Source: Bursaphelenchus xylophilus (taxonomy: Eukaryota > Nematoda > Chromadorea > Rhabditida > Aphelenchoididae). From it: a stretch of DNA of 64,000 nucleotides. The translations under genes and the position numbers were made by a program. Where the stretch lies: NCBI GenBank assembly GCA_904066235.2, contig CAJFCV020000002.1, positions 11,222,001 to 11,286,000 on the forward strand, in the 5' to 3' direction. The notes under the pieces are model-generated. The model was given only the letters and a program-made list of their open reading frames with translations. It made no database searches and was not told where the DNA came from. Position 1 is the stretch's first letter, and the number at the start of each line of letters is the position of its first letter. Positions 23,701 through 34,700 of this stretch are shown one piece after another.

Positions 23701-24064
23701 AAATTTCCAGGCAACGATCGACATTTCCACTCCTTATATCCACTTCCCCAACACACTCTTCGGCAATATCCAAAAGAACAGTAAGTACGACGAGCTCACC
23801 GACACCAGGACCATGGACTGCGACTTGGCCCGCAGATATTTGAACCGATTCGCCGTCAACTTTGGCTTCGGGGACCTCGGTTTCAATACGGATTTGATTG
23901 TGCGCCCCGACATCGAGTATCAGGGCAAATGCAAAGTGATGCTGAAGCCGGCCGAGGACAACGCGTTCGTGCTGGGCCTGCCGTTTTTGCATCGGAAATG
24001 CGTGGTGCTCGACCTGAATGGCCGAATCGGCGTGGCCGACTACAGAGAGCCCGATGAGCCGTAA
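20762..24064 (+). CDS. Secreted pepsin-fold (A1) protein with altered DTG motifs
   Basis: Exons are 20762-20876, 21584-21697, 21740-21886, 22460-22905 and 23711-24064, with phases 1, 1, 1 and 0, identical to its minus-strand neighbour. It encodes 391 residues with an N-terminal signal peptide (FACVCTVFVAALGVPEASA). The first site reads FDTNAGLLWVP and the second IDISTPYIHFP. Both Asp residues remain but the invariant Gly of DTG is lost both times, and in the second the Thr is Ile. A Cys-rich insert (CKCADEC, CYDICKSHCC) matches that of the neighbour. The C terminus has AFVLGLPFLHRKCVVLDL. Activity is doubtful. Shared intron phases and the head-to-head layout argue for an inverted duplication. 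Its introns hold six transposable-element copies. Confidence 0.87.
21052..21268. mobile_element. Hairpin MITE family 1, copy 6 (right end truncated)
   Basis: Starts ta-CAGTGACGAACC. The right arm stops after ggatgcaaaatagtacct without the usual terminal ggtccg-CACTG. Confidence 0.8.
21369..21538. mobile_element. Family 2-like MITE
   Basis: cagtctatcgggaaaataat ... attactttcccgacaaac, with mirrored gtggatt / aatccac next to the ends. The centre differs from other members. Confidence 0.7.
21912..22145 (-). mobile_element. Mariner relic: CTAGTCCGTTCG end plus part of the transposase DNA-binding domain
   Basis: Read on the minus strand, residues such as EAARKIFFF, QDAVNLRTVKRWFKKF and QAGDGS reproduce the N-terminal helix-turn-helix of mariner transposases. 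The reading then runs straight into the terminal repeat CAGCGACTTTGCGAACGGACTAG-ta at 21912. The first part of the protein, the catalytic DDD domain and the other terminus are absent, so this is a dead internal-deletion copy. It sits in intron 3 of the plus-strand pepsin-like gene and identifies the source family of the MITEs at 7667, 15667 and 23104. Confidence 0.75.
22929..23067. mobile_element. Family 2 MITE
   Basis: ggtctgtcgggaaaataatg ... tactcattattttcccgacag. Palindromic ends around a diverged core. Confidence 0.8.
23104..23341. mobile_element. Mariner-like MITE, right end disrupted
   Basis: ta-CTAGTCCTTCCGGAAAGTCG at the left. The mirrored cgactttccggaaa at the right is cut short where a family 1 MITE begins (23346). 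The interior keeps cagtgcgtgtcgccga-type motifs. Confidence 0.7.
23346..23595. mobile_element. Hairpin MITE family 1, copy 7
   Basis: CAGTGACGGACCTGATCC ... AGGTCCGCCACTG-ta, nearly complete. It joins the end of the mariner-like MITE. Confidence 0.85.
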
Positions 24065-24693
24065 AAAACTTGCAATTTTCGGCATTTTTTGCATTCAATA
24101 ATAAAATTTTCGCTGATTTTCGGACAACAAGTGGTTTAATATTTCATAAAAAATAATTTCAGAATATCAAGGATGCATGAAAATTTTGATTTTAAGATTT
24201 TCATCAAAAAACACGAAAATTTTTGGAAAAATCGAAAATTTTTGCCAAAATCACTTCAAAACCGGACTCATTGTGGTCTACAAACATTAATTAGACTATA
24301 TCACGCTATTTACAATCGATTATCGATCAAGACCCACTCAAATTTCGTCAAATTTGAGCTTTTTTTACCAAATTTGATGACTAAAACAATGTTTTGATCA
24401 TGGATAATATAAAATCTGCTCGAGAATTAGTTTCGCGCGATAATATTGCTTTGATATCATTCTAAACCACATAACACAGCTTTTCTAGCCGTTTCCTTAT
24501 CAAAATTTGCATTTTTCCACCAATCGTATAAAATGTCACACGCAGACTGCGAAAAAATATTTATATTTCAAGCTCTGCTGATAAAATAAAATCAGGAAAC
24601 AGGAAGAATGGGGAAATTTAAGACTATCCGGGAGGGTTTGAGGATCATTTGAGACGCTTTTTAAGGTAAAAATTACAATAAACAACGTTAAAT
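24065..24693. other. Convergent AT-rich spacer
   Basis: Holds an aataaaa signal about 30 bp after the pepsin-like stop, then unstructured AT-rich DNA up to the zinc-finger gene A stop. I see no gene or repeat of note. Confidence 0.5.
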
Positions 24694-27600
24694 TTACTGT
24701 TTATCCAATTGGGATTTTAGCCGGATGTTTTCAGCTGTCAGCGCCTTATTCTCTTGGCATTTCTGCCTCAGCTGTCGTTTTAGACGGATCACTGAAAAAA
24801 TTGAATCAATTTTTTTGAAAGCCTAATTTTTAGAAAAAAATAAAAATAATAAAATTTTTTGTAATTTTCATCTAAAATAAGGTCAATTCTCATTAAAATA
24901 TTGCCTAGATCTGTCGTAAAATATAACTTTACAGTTGTTTCGCACTTGAAAGTACCTGTTTAAACATGAAAATCCAAGATTTTGCTAAAAATTCTCAAAA
25001 TTTAGCAAAAAATCGGAAAAAAAAATAATTTTTCAAAAAATTTCCTAATAAATCCAGAATTTTGTAGTCTGAAATGTAAAAAAGAATCCATTTCCCTTCT
25101 ATCTACTTACTTTTAAACATCAATTCCGAGTTTTCTTTCATCAAAACTGCATTTCTTTCCTCCAGCTCATCTAAATCATCATTATAGTTGCTACTCGGTG
25201 AATTAGAACCTCCAACACCAAGATCATCCATTTTTATCTCCGGAATTGTTTGATCTTTCATTTCTGAGCTCGATGGACCACTTTTTTCATCATCCTTTTC
25301 GATTTTTACATCAATTTGTTCCACTTGGTCTGACGTTTCACTGCTCGAATTGAGGTCTTCTTGAAGGCTTTGGAGTAGCAAATTGATGGAATGTTCGGAG
25401 AGGCTGAGCTCTTCGGAGGGTGGTGGAGGAACGTCTTTCTCTGGGAGGGCAATTTTTCCATTATTTATTCATTTTTGGGGATTTTTATAAAAAAAGGGTC
25501 AAAAAACGAGAATTTTTTCAACAAAAGTAAGAAAAAATCGGTCATTATGACATATTAAATTTCTCGTAATACTAGTAAATGCTCTCAGAATTAATTTTAG
25601 AGCATTTACAACCAATTAAACCGTCTTTTTCCGACGAAAAACTCTATTTCATCACCTTACACTAGGCAGGTTGACGAATTTTGCCCATAAAATTTTTTTC
25701 TGTAATGTTTTGCTCTAAATTCTTCTTCTGTACACTTTACATTCTCTCAAAAAGCATTCGAAATCACAAATTGACCAAAATTTTTCGAAAATTTATATTA
25801 ATTTAGGTCCCACCACGAAAACAATAATCCTGTATTTTTCGGGTTTTCGAGAGAAATTTTTCGAAACTCACTTTTCTTATAGGGTCCTCGAGGTCCTCTG
25901 GGCTGTTTCATTCGATATTCCTTGACTGTACCCGCTTTTTCTTCGGACTTTTCAACATTCTTCTCGACTTTGGCCTTCTTCTTGATGTTATCCTTATTTT
26001 CACTCGTTGCATCACTTTCCGACGCGCTCTCCGCACTTTTACTGTCACTTATCTCGGGTGGGACCCATTTCCGTCCATGCCGTTCCCAGAGTCCTTTATT
26101 TTCGAAAATGGCTGTCTGAAAAATCAAAAATAATATTTTATTACTACCTGCTGAAGTGCATCAAGTGCAACACTCAGAATTTGTAAAATTACTCGAAAAA
26201 CTTACACTATGACTGTGTTGGAACCGTTTCCCCACTTCAAATCGCCCATCAGGACAGACTACGATCTTCACCGTCGCATTGCACTTGTGTCCTCGATGAG
26301 AACGGCATCTTAAAGGGGGGTTTACATTATTTTACGGAGCGTTTCATTTGAGGTAGATTTGATTTGGGGTAGATCGGGTATTGGCCCAATATGTATAGCC
26401 AATGTTGCAAAATTCTTTGACCAGCCAGTCAATGAGTTGAAATCACAACTAAATTTTTTAATGGCTAGCAAAAAAGTTAGATCGAGTAGCCGAAGTGTCA
26501 GAAAGGCTTTGAAATCTCAAAAAAAGCTAGTCAAAAGATTGGAATGGGTGTCAAAAAGTAGGCATTACAAAAAAAAATTTAATGGCTAGTCAAAAACCTG
26601 GATCGGCTAGCCAAACTGTTAGAATGTCCACTTTGGCTAGCCGATCCGGGTTTTTTTGGCGATTAAAAATCCTTTTGTTATGCCTACTTTTTACATCTAT
26701 TCCAACTTTTTGACAAGCTTTTTTCGAGATTTCAAAGCCCTTCTGACACGTTGGCTACCCGATCCAGCTTTTTCGCTAGCCATTAAAAAATTTTGCTGTG
26801 ATTTCGACCTTTAGCTGGCTAATCAAAGAATTTTGCAACATTGGCTATACATATTGGGCTAATATTCGATCTACCCCAAATGAAATCTGTCTCAAATGAA
26901 AGGTAGCCTTAATTTAGAGCCATCTTACCTGTAGACTCTAATGTTACTGTCACGAAGGGTTTTTTGATACCGATACTCCGTTTCGATAGTCTCATAAGCC
27001 TCGGCGTAGGTGTTGAAGAACCCGACATGATTATAAACACCGAGCTTCTACAAAAAATGGGCAAATTATATTGTACTTGACATCTAATGGTAACTTGGGT
27101 TCTAAGCAGAGATTGCCACGGTCAAAATTTCGGCTCCGGCTCCGGCTCTTAGCTCCCAGAGCCGGAGCCGAGGCTAAATTTGCAGCTCCGGCTCCGGCTC
27201 TTGGCTCCGTGCAAAATTTAAAAAGGCCTCCGGCTCCGATTCCCGGCTCCTATGCAAAATGTTTTTTTAAAAATATTTTTCCAAAAATAAAAGTTGTTAG
27301 GGCCAGCCAACATACAGCCAACGTTTTTGCAGTCAAGTGACATCCTCCTCAGTGTTTTTTCAAGCAATTTGGTTTAACAAGATCACGAAATTTTTACTTT
27401 TCTGACCGCTGGGAAGCTTGGCTCCGACTTTGGGCTCGGGAGCCGGAGCCGACCCCAAAATTTCCGGCTCCGGCTCTGGCTCCCGGCTCGGAGCCGGAGC
27501 CGCTCTGAGCCGGAGCCAAGAGCCGGCTCCGGAGCCGTGGCAATCTCTGGTTCTAAGACAGTTTTTTTTCCTCAAACTTCAAACGGAAGTGGTTGTGCTA

Positions 27601-28190
27601 GTTCATTACGGCTTTGACGTAACACTAGCAGCAAATTTGGGTAATAAAATTGGGAGTTCAACTTCTTTTTTATCCATAGATAATATAGAGGTAATTGCTA
27701 CTTCTGAAGGCTAAAACCAGCCTTTGTTAGGTTCTAGATGGCTCAAAAATTAACTAGAAAAAAAACAATTCATTTAGAGGCATTTGGGACCAATTTAAGT
27801 TTGTTTTAGCCAACAAAATTTCGAATTCTATCTATCTTGCCATGTGTAAAGTAAATTAACATATTTTTTGGTCAAAAACAGCTTACTACAGGTTGAATTA
27901 GCCCTAGAAAGAAGCGCAGAGGCAGAATAAGCATCAATAATCTATATTTGACTCAACAATCCAACTGCATTCTTCTTTTTTATCACTTTTATTCAACTTG
28001 ATACCCATTTCTGATCCCAAATCTTTTTCAAAGGTCCCTTGTTTTCATAAAAACCTAAATCCCTCAAAAAACAATGCCTGGACTTACATTCTTCATTGCA
28101 CACATTGAATCCGACGGGAATAGAAGAGAGTTTTCGAATTTTTGGTGGGTCGAGGGCCCACTCCAAACCACCCCCAAATTCCTTCTCCAT
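24694..28190 (-). CDS. FLYWCH-like zinc-finger protein with C-terminal leucine zipper (copy A)
   Basis: Exons in coding order: 28190-28005 (start uncertain), 27047-26929, 26308-26206, 26115-25872, 25440-25111, 24791-24694, giving about 359 residues. Exons 2-3 encode a Tyr/aromatic-rich strand region, then YRCRSHRGHKCNA (C-x7-C) and a closing HSH. That arrangement is the FLYWCH/WRKY-GCM1 zinc-finger pattern; the family assignment is by eye. Exon 4 carries ENKGLWERHGRKW, an acidic-basic low-complexity stretch and PRGPRGPYKK, which resembles an AT-hook. Exons 5-6 are acidic and end in a Leu-heptad zipper, consistent with a dimeric DNA-binding regulator. The open frame also extends upstream of M28190. 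A copy with the same exon structure lies 10 kb to the right on the same strand. Confidence 0.7.
26342..26905. mobile_element. Foldback element, family E (intron 2 of copy A)
   Basis: Ends tttcatttgaggtagatttg and caaatgaaatctgtctcaaatg. Inner arms are ggcccaatatgtatagccaa against ttggctatacatattgggct. Repeated ggatcggctagccaaa motifs flank the axis. A relative lies at 36494-37075 in a different intron of copy B. Confidence 0.75.
27107..27549. mobile_element. hAT-type non-autonomous element with 8 bp target duplication
   Basis: Terminal inverted repeats CAGAGATTGCCACGG and CCGTGGCAATCTCTG bound 443 bp. The octamer GTTCTAAG occurs directly on both sides (27099-27106, 27550-27557), the hallmark of hAT insertion. 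Subterminal DNA is made of ggctccggctc repeats in both orientations. The corresponding site in copy B (about 37746) has no insertion. Confidence 0.88.
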
Positions 28191-28651
28191 CCGGGCGGCT
28201 GCGAGGGCCGCGAAACGAGGGGGCCCTGAGGTTGGGGGCAAATGGAGAGCACACAGCTCGGACCCACATTTTCTCACAATGAAAATCTCCCTTCTTCGGG
28301 CATAATTGGGCGCGGTTCGACGGAATCTCAGCGAAATTTCAAGTTGCAGGCTGCGGGGGACATTTTATACGTACGATGAAAAGTGTCGAAAAGTCTTCAA
28401 AAATTGTGAAAAACATAACTCTAGTGATCAAGAGGATATTGTAATTTATTTTATTTCAAAATTTCAGTTGAAAACAGGGCGACATTTTATACAAAAATTT
28501 CAAAAAATCTCAAAAATCGCTGAAAATGATAAATATAATTTATTGACGGTACCCGGAGACATGCGCCTACAAAAACAACATAACAAGGTTCCATTGGAAG
28601 GTTCTCCGCGGGATGACGAGAGACGGTTTGGGGCGAAGAAATTGGCAGAGA

Positions 28652-28708
28652 CTATTTCTTGAGGAAACGCGACAGTTCATCGGTGATGAGGATTTGAAAA
28701 TCATCGCG
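28652..28708 (-). other. Possible alternative last exon of EIF2B2
   Basis: A ccttcag acceptor opens 18 codons (RDDFQILITDELSRFLKK) and a TAG stop. It could join in phase 0 to an AAG|GTCTGA donor at 28919, replacing the final V-stop of EIF2B2. Whether it is used cannot be told from sequence. Confidence 0.25.
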
Positions 28709-28912
28709 CTGAAGGGACAGACATTATAAATAGATCTTCTATCTAATAATCAATTAACTTATAGTAAGAATTTGCTAAAAAAATTGGAAAAAAAACAAAA
28801 AAAAAATCAAAAATTTTGAACCTCATGTGTAATATAAATTTTTGTCCAAAATTCATTCTTATCCTTCCCAATTCAAAACATAGCGCCCACAGACCACAAT
28901 TAGACCAAAAAA

Positions 28913-31237
28913 TCAGACCTTGAAGTGATAGAGATCTTCATGATGATAGAATTCACCCAGCAGACGATAGACATGAGGTGGGGAGACGGCCGAGGATTGG
29001 GTCACGTATAACGTCACAAGTTTGCTGGGGATATGGTCAAACAAGGGGTTATTGACGATGAAATTCGGTCGTTCCAAAAGTTCATGTTCATCGCCTAAGG
29101 CGACGGTTGGATTCGTAGTTGCATTAAAGTCGTCAACGTTGGGTAAAAAGATGGGAGTGAATTTATAAAAGGCTCCAATGACTAGAACTGGTACGGAATG
29201 GCGATTGGCGGCGAGGCAGATGCCTAGGGAGCCTAAAAACATAAGAAAAATAGAGTGGTGGACCTGGTCCAGGGGCAAAAAACGTACCATTTTGTATCCG
29301 GGAAGTATCAAAAATGTGGCAAAATACCTCCCTCTCCAAGTGAAAAAACTCCGATTTTTTCAAAATTTTTTCAAACCGAAATTTTTTTCACTTGAAGAGG
29401 GAGGCATTTTGCTACATTTTCGATACTTCCCGGATGCAAAATGGTACGTTTTTTGCCATTAGATCAGATCCGCCACTGTACCAATCCCAAAAAATTTTAA
29501 GAACCCTCTAAAACAACATAAAACTCCCAAAAAATCTTTCCAATTTCCCTTACCCGCTTGTAGAACACACGAACCATCGGGTAGAACCGCCACCGCCGAC
29601 AAAACGACTCTTGTGACTTGAGGCATCACAGTTAAAACATCCTCCATTGGGGTGTAATTGGCCTTCACATTCGGCTCGGCAAGCAATTTTTTGTCATCCA
29701 CCGACAAAATGCAGCACTTGGACTTTTCGAAGAATGCCTGAAAAATAATGAAATCGATTTTTAGAGTGATTGAAGTTCATTTCTTATAATTTTTGAGCAA
29801 TTCTAAGCTAGTGGTCTAAAATCATATAAATTTTAAGGAGAAATATGAATTTTTAGAAAGGAAAAACATAATGCTCGTATTTTACATCAACAAAAACATC
29901 TTCATTTATCTTATTATCACCATTTTCCCACCAAAAATAATATTATACTTACATTCAAAGTTGAAGAGGTGCTAAATTGATATGTGAGGACTGTATCTGT
30001 TGGCAGGACATGGTTCACAGCTTGATTGGCAATCTCCTTTCTTGTGGACCTCATTTCCAATGAGAACTCTTCAAGCGAAGACATCACTGCCTTCCTCAGA
30101 TCGTCCACATTCACATTGAGCCTTGAGTTCTTGGGGTCGATCCAGAGCTTCTGAAACGACATCAAGAGTAAGAAAACTTATTATAAAAGGGGCGAAAGTC
30201 ATTTACAAATAATATTTTAACCATAAAATTCAAATAAATAACAAAAAACATCAAGAAAAATTGAAATTTCAGTGATCTTATCTTTTTATACCTAAAATAA
30301 TATAAAACGATCGGAAGTCAGAATGATATGCGTATTTTACAAAAAAAGTCGATTCTCTTTTGCTCAAAGACCTTCTCAATCCTCCAACACTTCAAATCAA
30401 ACACTAAAATGTTATCTTCCATCTATTTTGATCAATTATATTCCACAACCCAACCTCTTACCGTCAACGAATCAAACGAGTTTAAATCGTCGCTTCCTGA
30501 GGCCAATCGCTGCGCTTCTTCCCTGACAATCTTCAACGCCGCACAGAGAATATTTCTCAACACAAATTCGCTTGGATACAATGAACAAAGGTAAGCTCCT
30601 TCTTCTTGGAAATACTTGAGTAAATCACTAAAAAAATAAAAAAAAATATTGAATAGAAACTTACCCAACCGACTTATATTGTCCAGCCTCGGCATAATCT
30701 CGAAAGATAAGAGCTGTATTACCAGCTAGCAAGTGGGATCCAAGACGTTCGGCACTGAAAATACATTGGTTTAGGTTGATTGGTGCTGTGGGAAAGAACG
30801 GCTTATTTGAGAAATTTCACAGCTTTACTAAAACCGGAAATCAAAGTCAATAGCTTCCCCATGCTATAAGGTTCTCCATAACGTTGATTCTGCCATGTTT
30901 GGCCCAAAATGAAGCAAGTTATAACATTTTTTTCAACTACAATATCAGAAAATGGCTCATTTCGCAAAATAATTTCTTTCCTTTATAAAAAGAGCCAAAG
31001 ACTGAATGGAAACCAACGAGGAAATTACATCATGACCTTCTCACACTTTTTATGTATCCTAACGAAAAAATGTCCTTCAAAAGACCAGCTAAAATCCAGC
31101 CATATTATACTTGATCCATTAGACATCAAGAAACTCACCTAAAACCGTGAAAAAAGAATAAAAACAACTTACTAATTTGTTCTGTACAAAGCCAACGCTT
31201 TGATCCTAACAGCTTCGACCTTATCTTCGACAGTCAT
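28913..31237 (-). CDS. EIF2B2: Translation initiation factor eIF2B subunit beta
   Basis: A subunit of the guanine-nucleotide exchange factor that reloads eIF2 with GTP, and part of its regulatory core. Exons in coding order: 31237-31173, 30754-30665, 30627-30462, 30150-29953, 29737-29554, 29232-28913, giving 340 residues against ~350 in animals. The match to the family is clearest in IVREEAQRL, ANQAVNHVLPTDTVLTY, NYTPMEDVLTVMPQVTRVV, the QAGSLGICLAANRHSVP block, FDHIPSKLVTLY and PPHVYRLLGEFYHHED. The ATG follows ttttag by a short leader (probable spliced-leader site). The fifth intron holds a hairpin MITE. It diverges from RTCB. Confidence 0.93.
29253..29478. mobile_element. Hairpin MITE family 1, copy 8 (EIF2B2 intron 5)
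   Basis: Starts ta-GAGTGGTGGACCTGG (first base altered) and ends GATCCGCCACTG-ta. Palindromic, inserted immediately before the last exon acceptor in the minus-strand sense. Confidence 0.85.
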
Positions 31238-31756
31238 GGCTTCCAATTTCTTCTAAAACTTATATTCTCCTTGATGTTCAAAAATTGGCTATGAAATATC
31301 CAAACGAAGTGCTGATTCTCCCCAACGAGGCTGTTTTACGGAGCTTTCCGCTTGTGTGTATGAAATTTTTTCCATTTTCTTTACCTAGAACGGAATGCCA
31401 ACAATCCTGATTTTCAGGGCACTTCCGTTGAAGACTAAAATAAAAAATACTTTGCGAAATTTTTGAGAGATGTTGATCATAAAAGTTTGTAAGGGAAGAT
31501 TGATTGACTGCCTTTGCAATAGTTTTAACTGGTTTTGTGTATTCGTTGAGATGGAATATTGTTTTAAACATCTTTTAGAATTTTTGAAAGTTTTTGACTA
31601 AATTAATGTGTTTTCCAGTTGTTTCTGGTCTTGATATAATCCACAGACCTCATTACAGCTATATAAGTGCATTTTACTTCTTTTTGTGCTTTAATTTCGC
31701 GGTTTTTTCGATATTATACTTGACGTCTTATCCACCCAATCAAGTTCAATTTTCAG
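31238..31756. promoter_or_regulatory. Divergent spacer between EIF2B2 and RTCB
   Basis: About 520 bp bounded by two spliced-leader-type acceptors (ttttag on minus, tttcag on plus). It must contain the start regions of both housekeeping genes. A 97-codon minus-strand open frame inside shows no recognisable family and is probably chance. Confidence 0.45.
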
Positions 31757-34700
31757 ATGCCTAGAACTTATGAGCAGGAAGTCGAATACATCCAGAGGCT
31801 TTCTGATGTCTCCTTTGCAATTCGCAAAGGCTTTGTCCCCAACATGAATGTAAGTCGATCACTTTTATTAGTTTTTTTTTGGTTTTAGGTGGAAGGTAAA
31901 TTCTACGTGAACAGCGCTCTGGAACCTTTGATGTTTGAAGAGCTCAAGTTATGTGTGGAAAAAGGTGGGATCGGAGGTTTCCTTCCGGCTGTTCGGCAGA
32001 TTGCAAATGTTGCGTCTTTGCCTGGGATCGTCAAAGTAAGTTATACACCATACGGGTCTTCAAAATTTTAAAAATTCCGGGTAACTCAGAGTTTTTCTCT
32101 TCCAGCACTCCGTTGGACTCCCCGACATTCATTCCGGCTATGGGTTCTCCATTGGGAATGTTGCTGCGTTCGATGTGGACAATCCAGAATCCGTCATTTC
32201 TCCGGGAGGTGTTGGATTTGATATTAATTGTGGCGTGAGGCTGATCCGAACCAATCTCAGCGAAAAAGATGTCCAGCCACATAAAGAACGACTTGCCCAA
32301 TCATTATTCGACCACATCCCGGTTGGTGTGGGGTCTCAAGGAATTATTCCGATCAAAGTAAGATTTGATCTCATGGATAATATAAAAATAGATGCGAAAT
32401 TGATGAAATTATGGAAATTTTGATAGAATAAGATTGCTAATGAAAGTTTTGAGGCTTAAACCGCCTTTTCGGATATTAATTTTTAAAATTTTTAGGCCAG
32501 AGATTTCGACGAATGCCTGGAAATGGGAATGGATTGGACCCTCCGAGAAGGCTATTCATGGGCTGAAGATAAGGAACATTGTGAAGAATATGGACGAATG
32601 TTGCAAGCAGACGCCAGTAAAGTCTCGACAAAAGCCAAAAAACGCGGATTGCCTCAGGTAAAATACGCCTTTTGAATTAAAAAAAAATTATTTTTTTACA
32701 AAGAAGTTACTTCTATGGAGTATGGAGTTACAGATCGAGACATATATCAAAAAAATCGCAAAATCTTTCTGATTCAGAACATGTAAAAACTAGCTGCCTA
32801 ATTTTGGTTTGTAAGGGTGAAAAAAACCTCAGAACTTTTCACGCAACACCACGCAAATGCCTTTTTGACCAAGGTTTTGCCAATTCAAAAGCTTTGTTTT
32901 GAGCTAGCTAAAGTAAGCTCTGGGATCTTGACAAGCCTTGAAACATCAAATTTGACTACTAATTAAGCTGTAGTATTAATCAAATTTGATATTTTAAAAC
33001 TTGTGTCAAGATGCCAAGGGTTCACTTTAGCTCAAAAGAAAGCTTTTGAATTGGTAAAAACTTGGTCAAAAAGGCATGGTGTTGCGAGAAGAGTTCTAAG
33101 GGCTTTTCACCCTTACAAACCAAAAGTGGGCAGCTAATTTTTACATATTCTGAATCAGACAGTTTCTGCGATTTTTTTGATATATGTCTCGACCTGTAAC
33201 TCCATACCCCATAGAAAAAAATTTCCCTTGTAAAAAAAATTTTTTTTGAAATTTCAAATTCACTTTTTTTTCAGCTGGGTACCCTCGGCGCGGGCAATCA
33301 TTACGGTGAGGTACAGGTGGTGGACGAGATTTTTGACAAATATGCTGCCTCCAAAATGGGGATTGATCACGTGGGCCAAGTGTGTGTTATGCTGCATTGC
33401 GGCAGCCGCGGGCTGGGTCATCAAGTCGCGACGGATGCGCTGGTCAGCATGGAAAAGGCGATGGCTCGTGATAAAATTGAACTGAATGACCGACAACTGG
33501 CATGCGCTAGGATTTTCAGCCAAGAAGGACAGGATTATTTGAAGGGAATGGCTGCTGCCGCAAATTTTGCTTTTGTGAATCGGTCCTGTATGACTTTTTG
33601 TGTTCGACAGGTGAGGATGGAGGGAAAGGGGCGATTGGGAAAAGTACGATTGGGGAAAGGGGCGATTGGGGAAAAATACGGTAAAAGAATAAGGTAAAAT
33701 AAAGCCAAAAATCGGAATTTTTGAGAAAATTTACCAAAAACACATGGCCTAAATCAAAATAGGACCGCTTAAATGAATTTTTGAATACTTTGTGGACTAA
33801 TTTTTAGCCTAGGTTTATCCCAATTACCCAAAAACTTCCCTCTGCACCTCCATTCCGGAGTTGGACGATTGGGGAAACCGAAAAGTATTATTTTTCTTCG
33901 CTGCAAGTGTCGAAATTAGGATAATCGAGGGCGCTGATTTCGAAAATGACATTCATTTTTTTGATAGTTACTTTTTTCTTAAGTAGTACTGTGAAGTAGT
34001 AATTTTTTTATTTTTTTCACAAATACTCGATTTGGGGTTTTCGATGGTGCTGATTTCAAATCAGAAAAAAAGAGTAAGATTTTCGAAATCAGCACCATCG
34101 AAACCCCCCAAATCGAGCATTTGTGAAAAAAATTTTAAAAATTACTTACTTACAGTACTACTTAAGGAAAAAAGTAACTATCAAAAAAATGAATGTCATT
34201 TTCGAAATCAGCACCTCGATTATCCTAATTTCGACACTTGAATCGAAGAAAAATAATACTTTTCGGTTCCCCAATCGTCCAACTCCGGAATGGAGGTGCA
34301 GACGGAAGTTTTTGGGTAATTGGGATAAACCTAGACTAAAAATTACTCCAAAAAGTAATCAAAAATTCATTCAAACGGTCCTATTTTGATTTAGGCCATG
34401 TGTTTTTGGTGAATTCTCTCAAAAATTCCGATTTTTGACCTTATTTTACCTTCTCCTTCAGGCCTTTGCCCGGATTTTCGATTCGACCCCCGACGATCTG
34501 GATATGCAAGTAATCTACGATGTCTCACACAACATTGCCAAAATGGAAGAGCACTTTGTTGACGGACGACCGAAACAGCTTTGTGTTCACCGCAAGGGCG
34601 CGACTCGCGCTTTCCCCGCAAATCACCCCTTGATCCCAGTGGATTATCAGCTCTCAGGGCAGCCGGTATTGATTGGAGGATCGATGGGAACGAACTCGTA

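Noticed and set aside
23402..24094. 230-codon minus-strand open frame
   Set aside because: Crosses the last exon of the pepsin-like gene and a MITE in antisense. The plus-strand exon has conserved fold motifs and correct splice phase.
27120..27540. ggctccggctc arrays that might encode a Pro/Ala/Gly-rich protein
   Set aside because: They lie inside the hAT-type element and mirror each other. No start or splice context.
28306..28662. 118-codon plus-strand open frame
   Set aside because: Lys/Asn-rich chance reading between EIF2B2 and zinc-finger gene A. No conserved motif.
31278..31571. 97-codon minus-strand frame upstream of EIF2B2
   Set aside because: Lies in the divergent spacer before a leader-type acceptor. 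No homology recognised and composition like surrounding AT-rich DNA.
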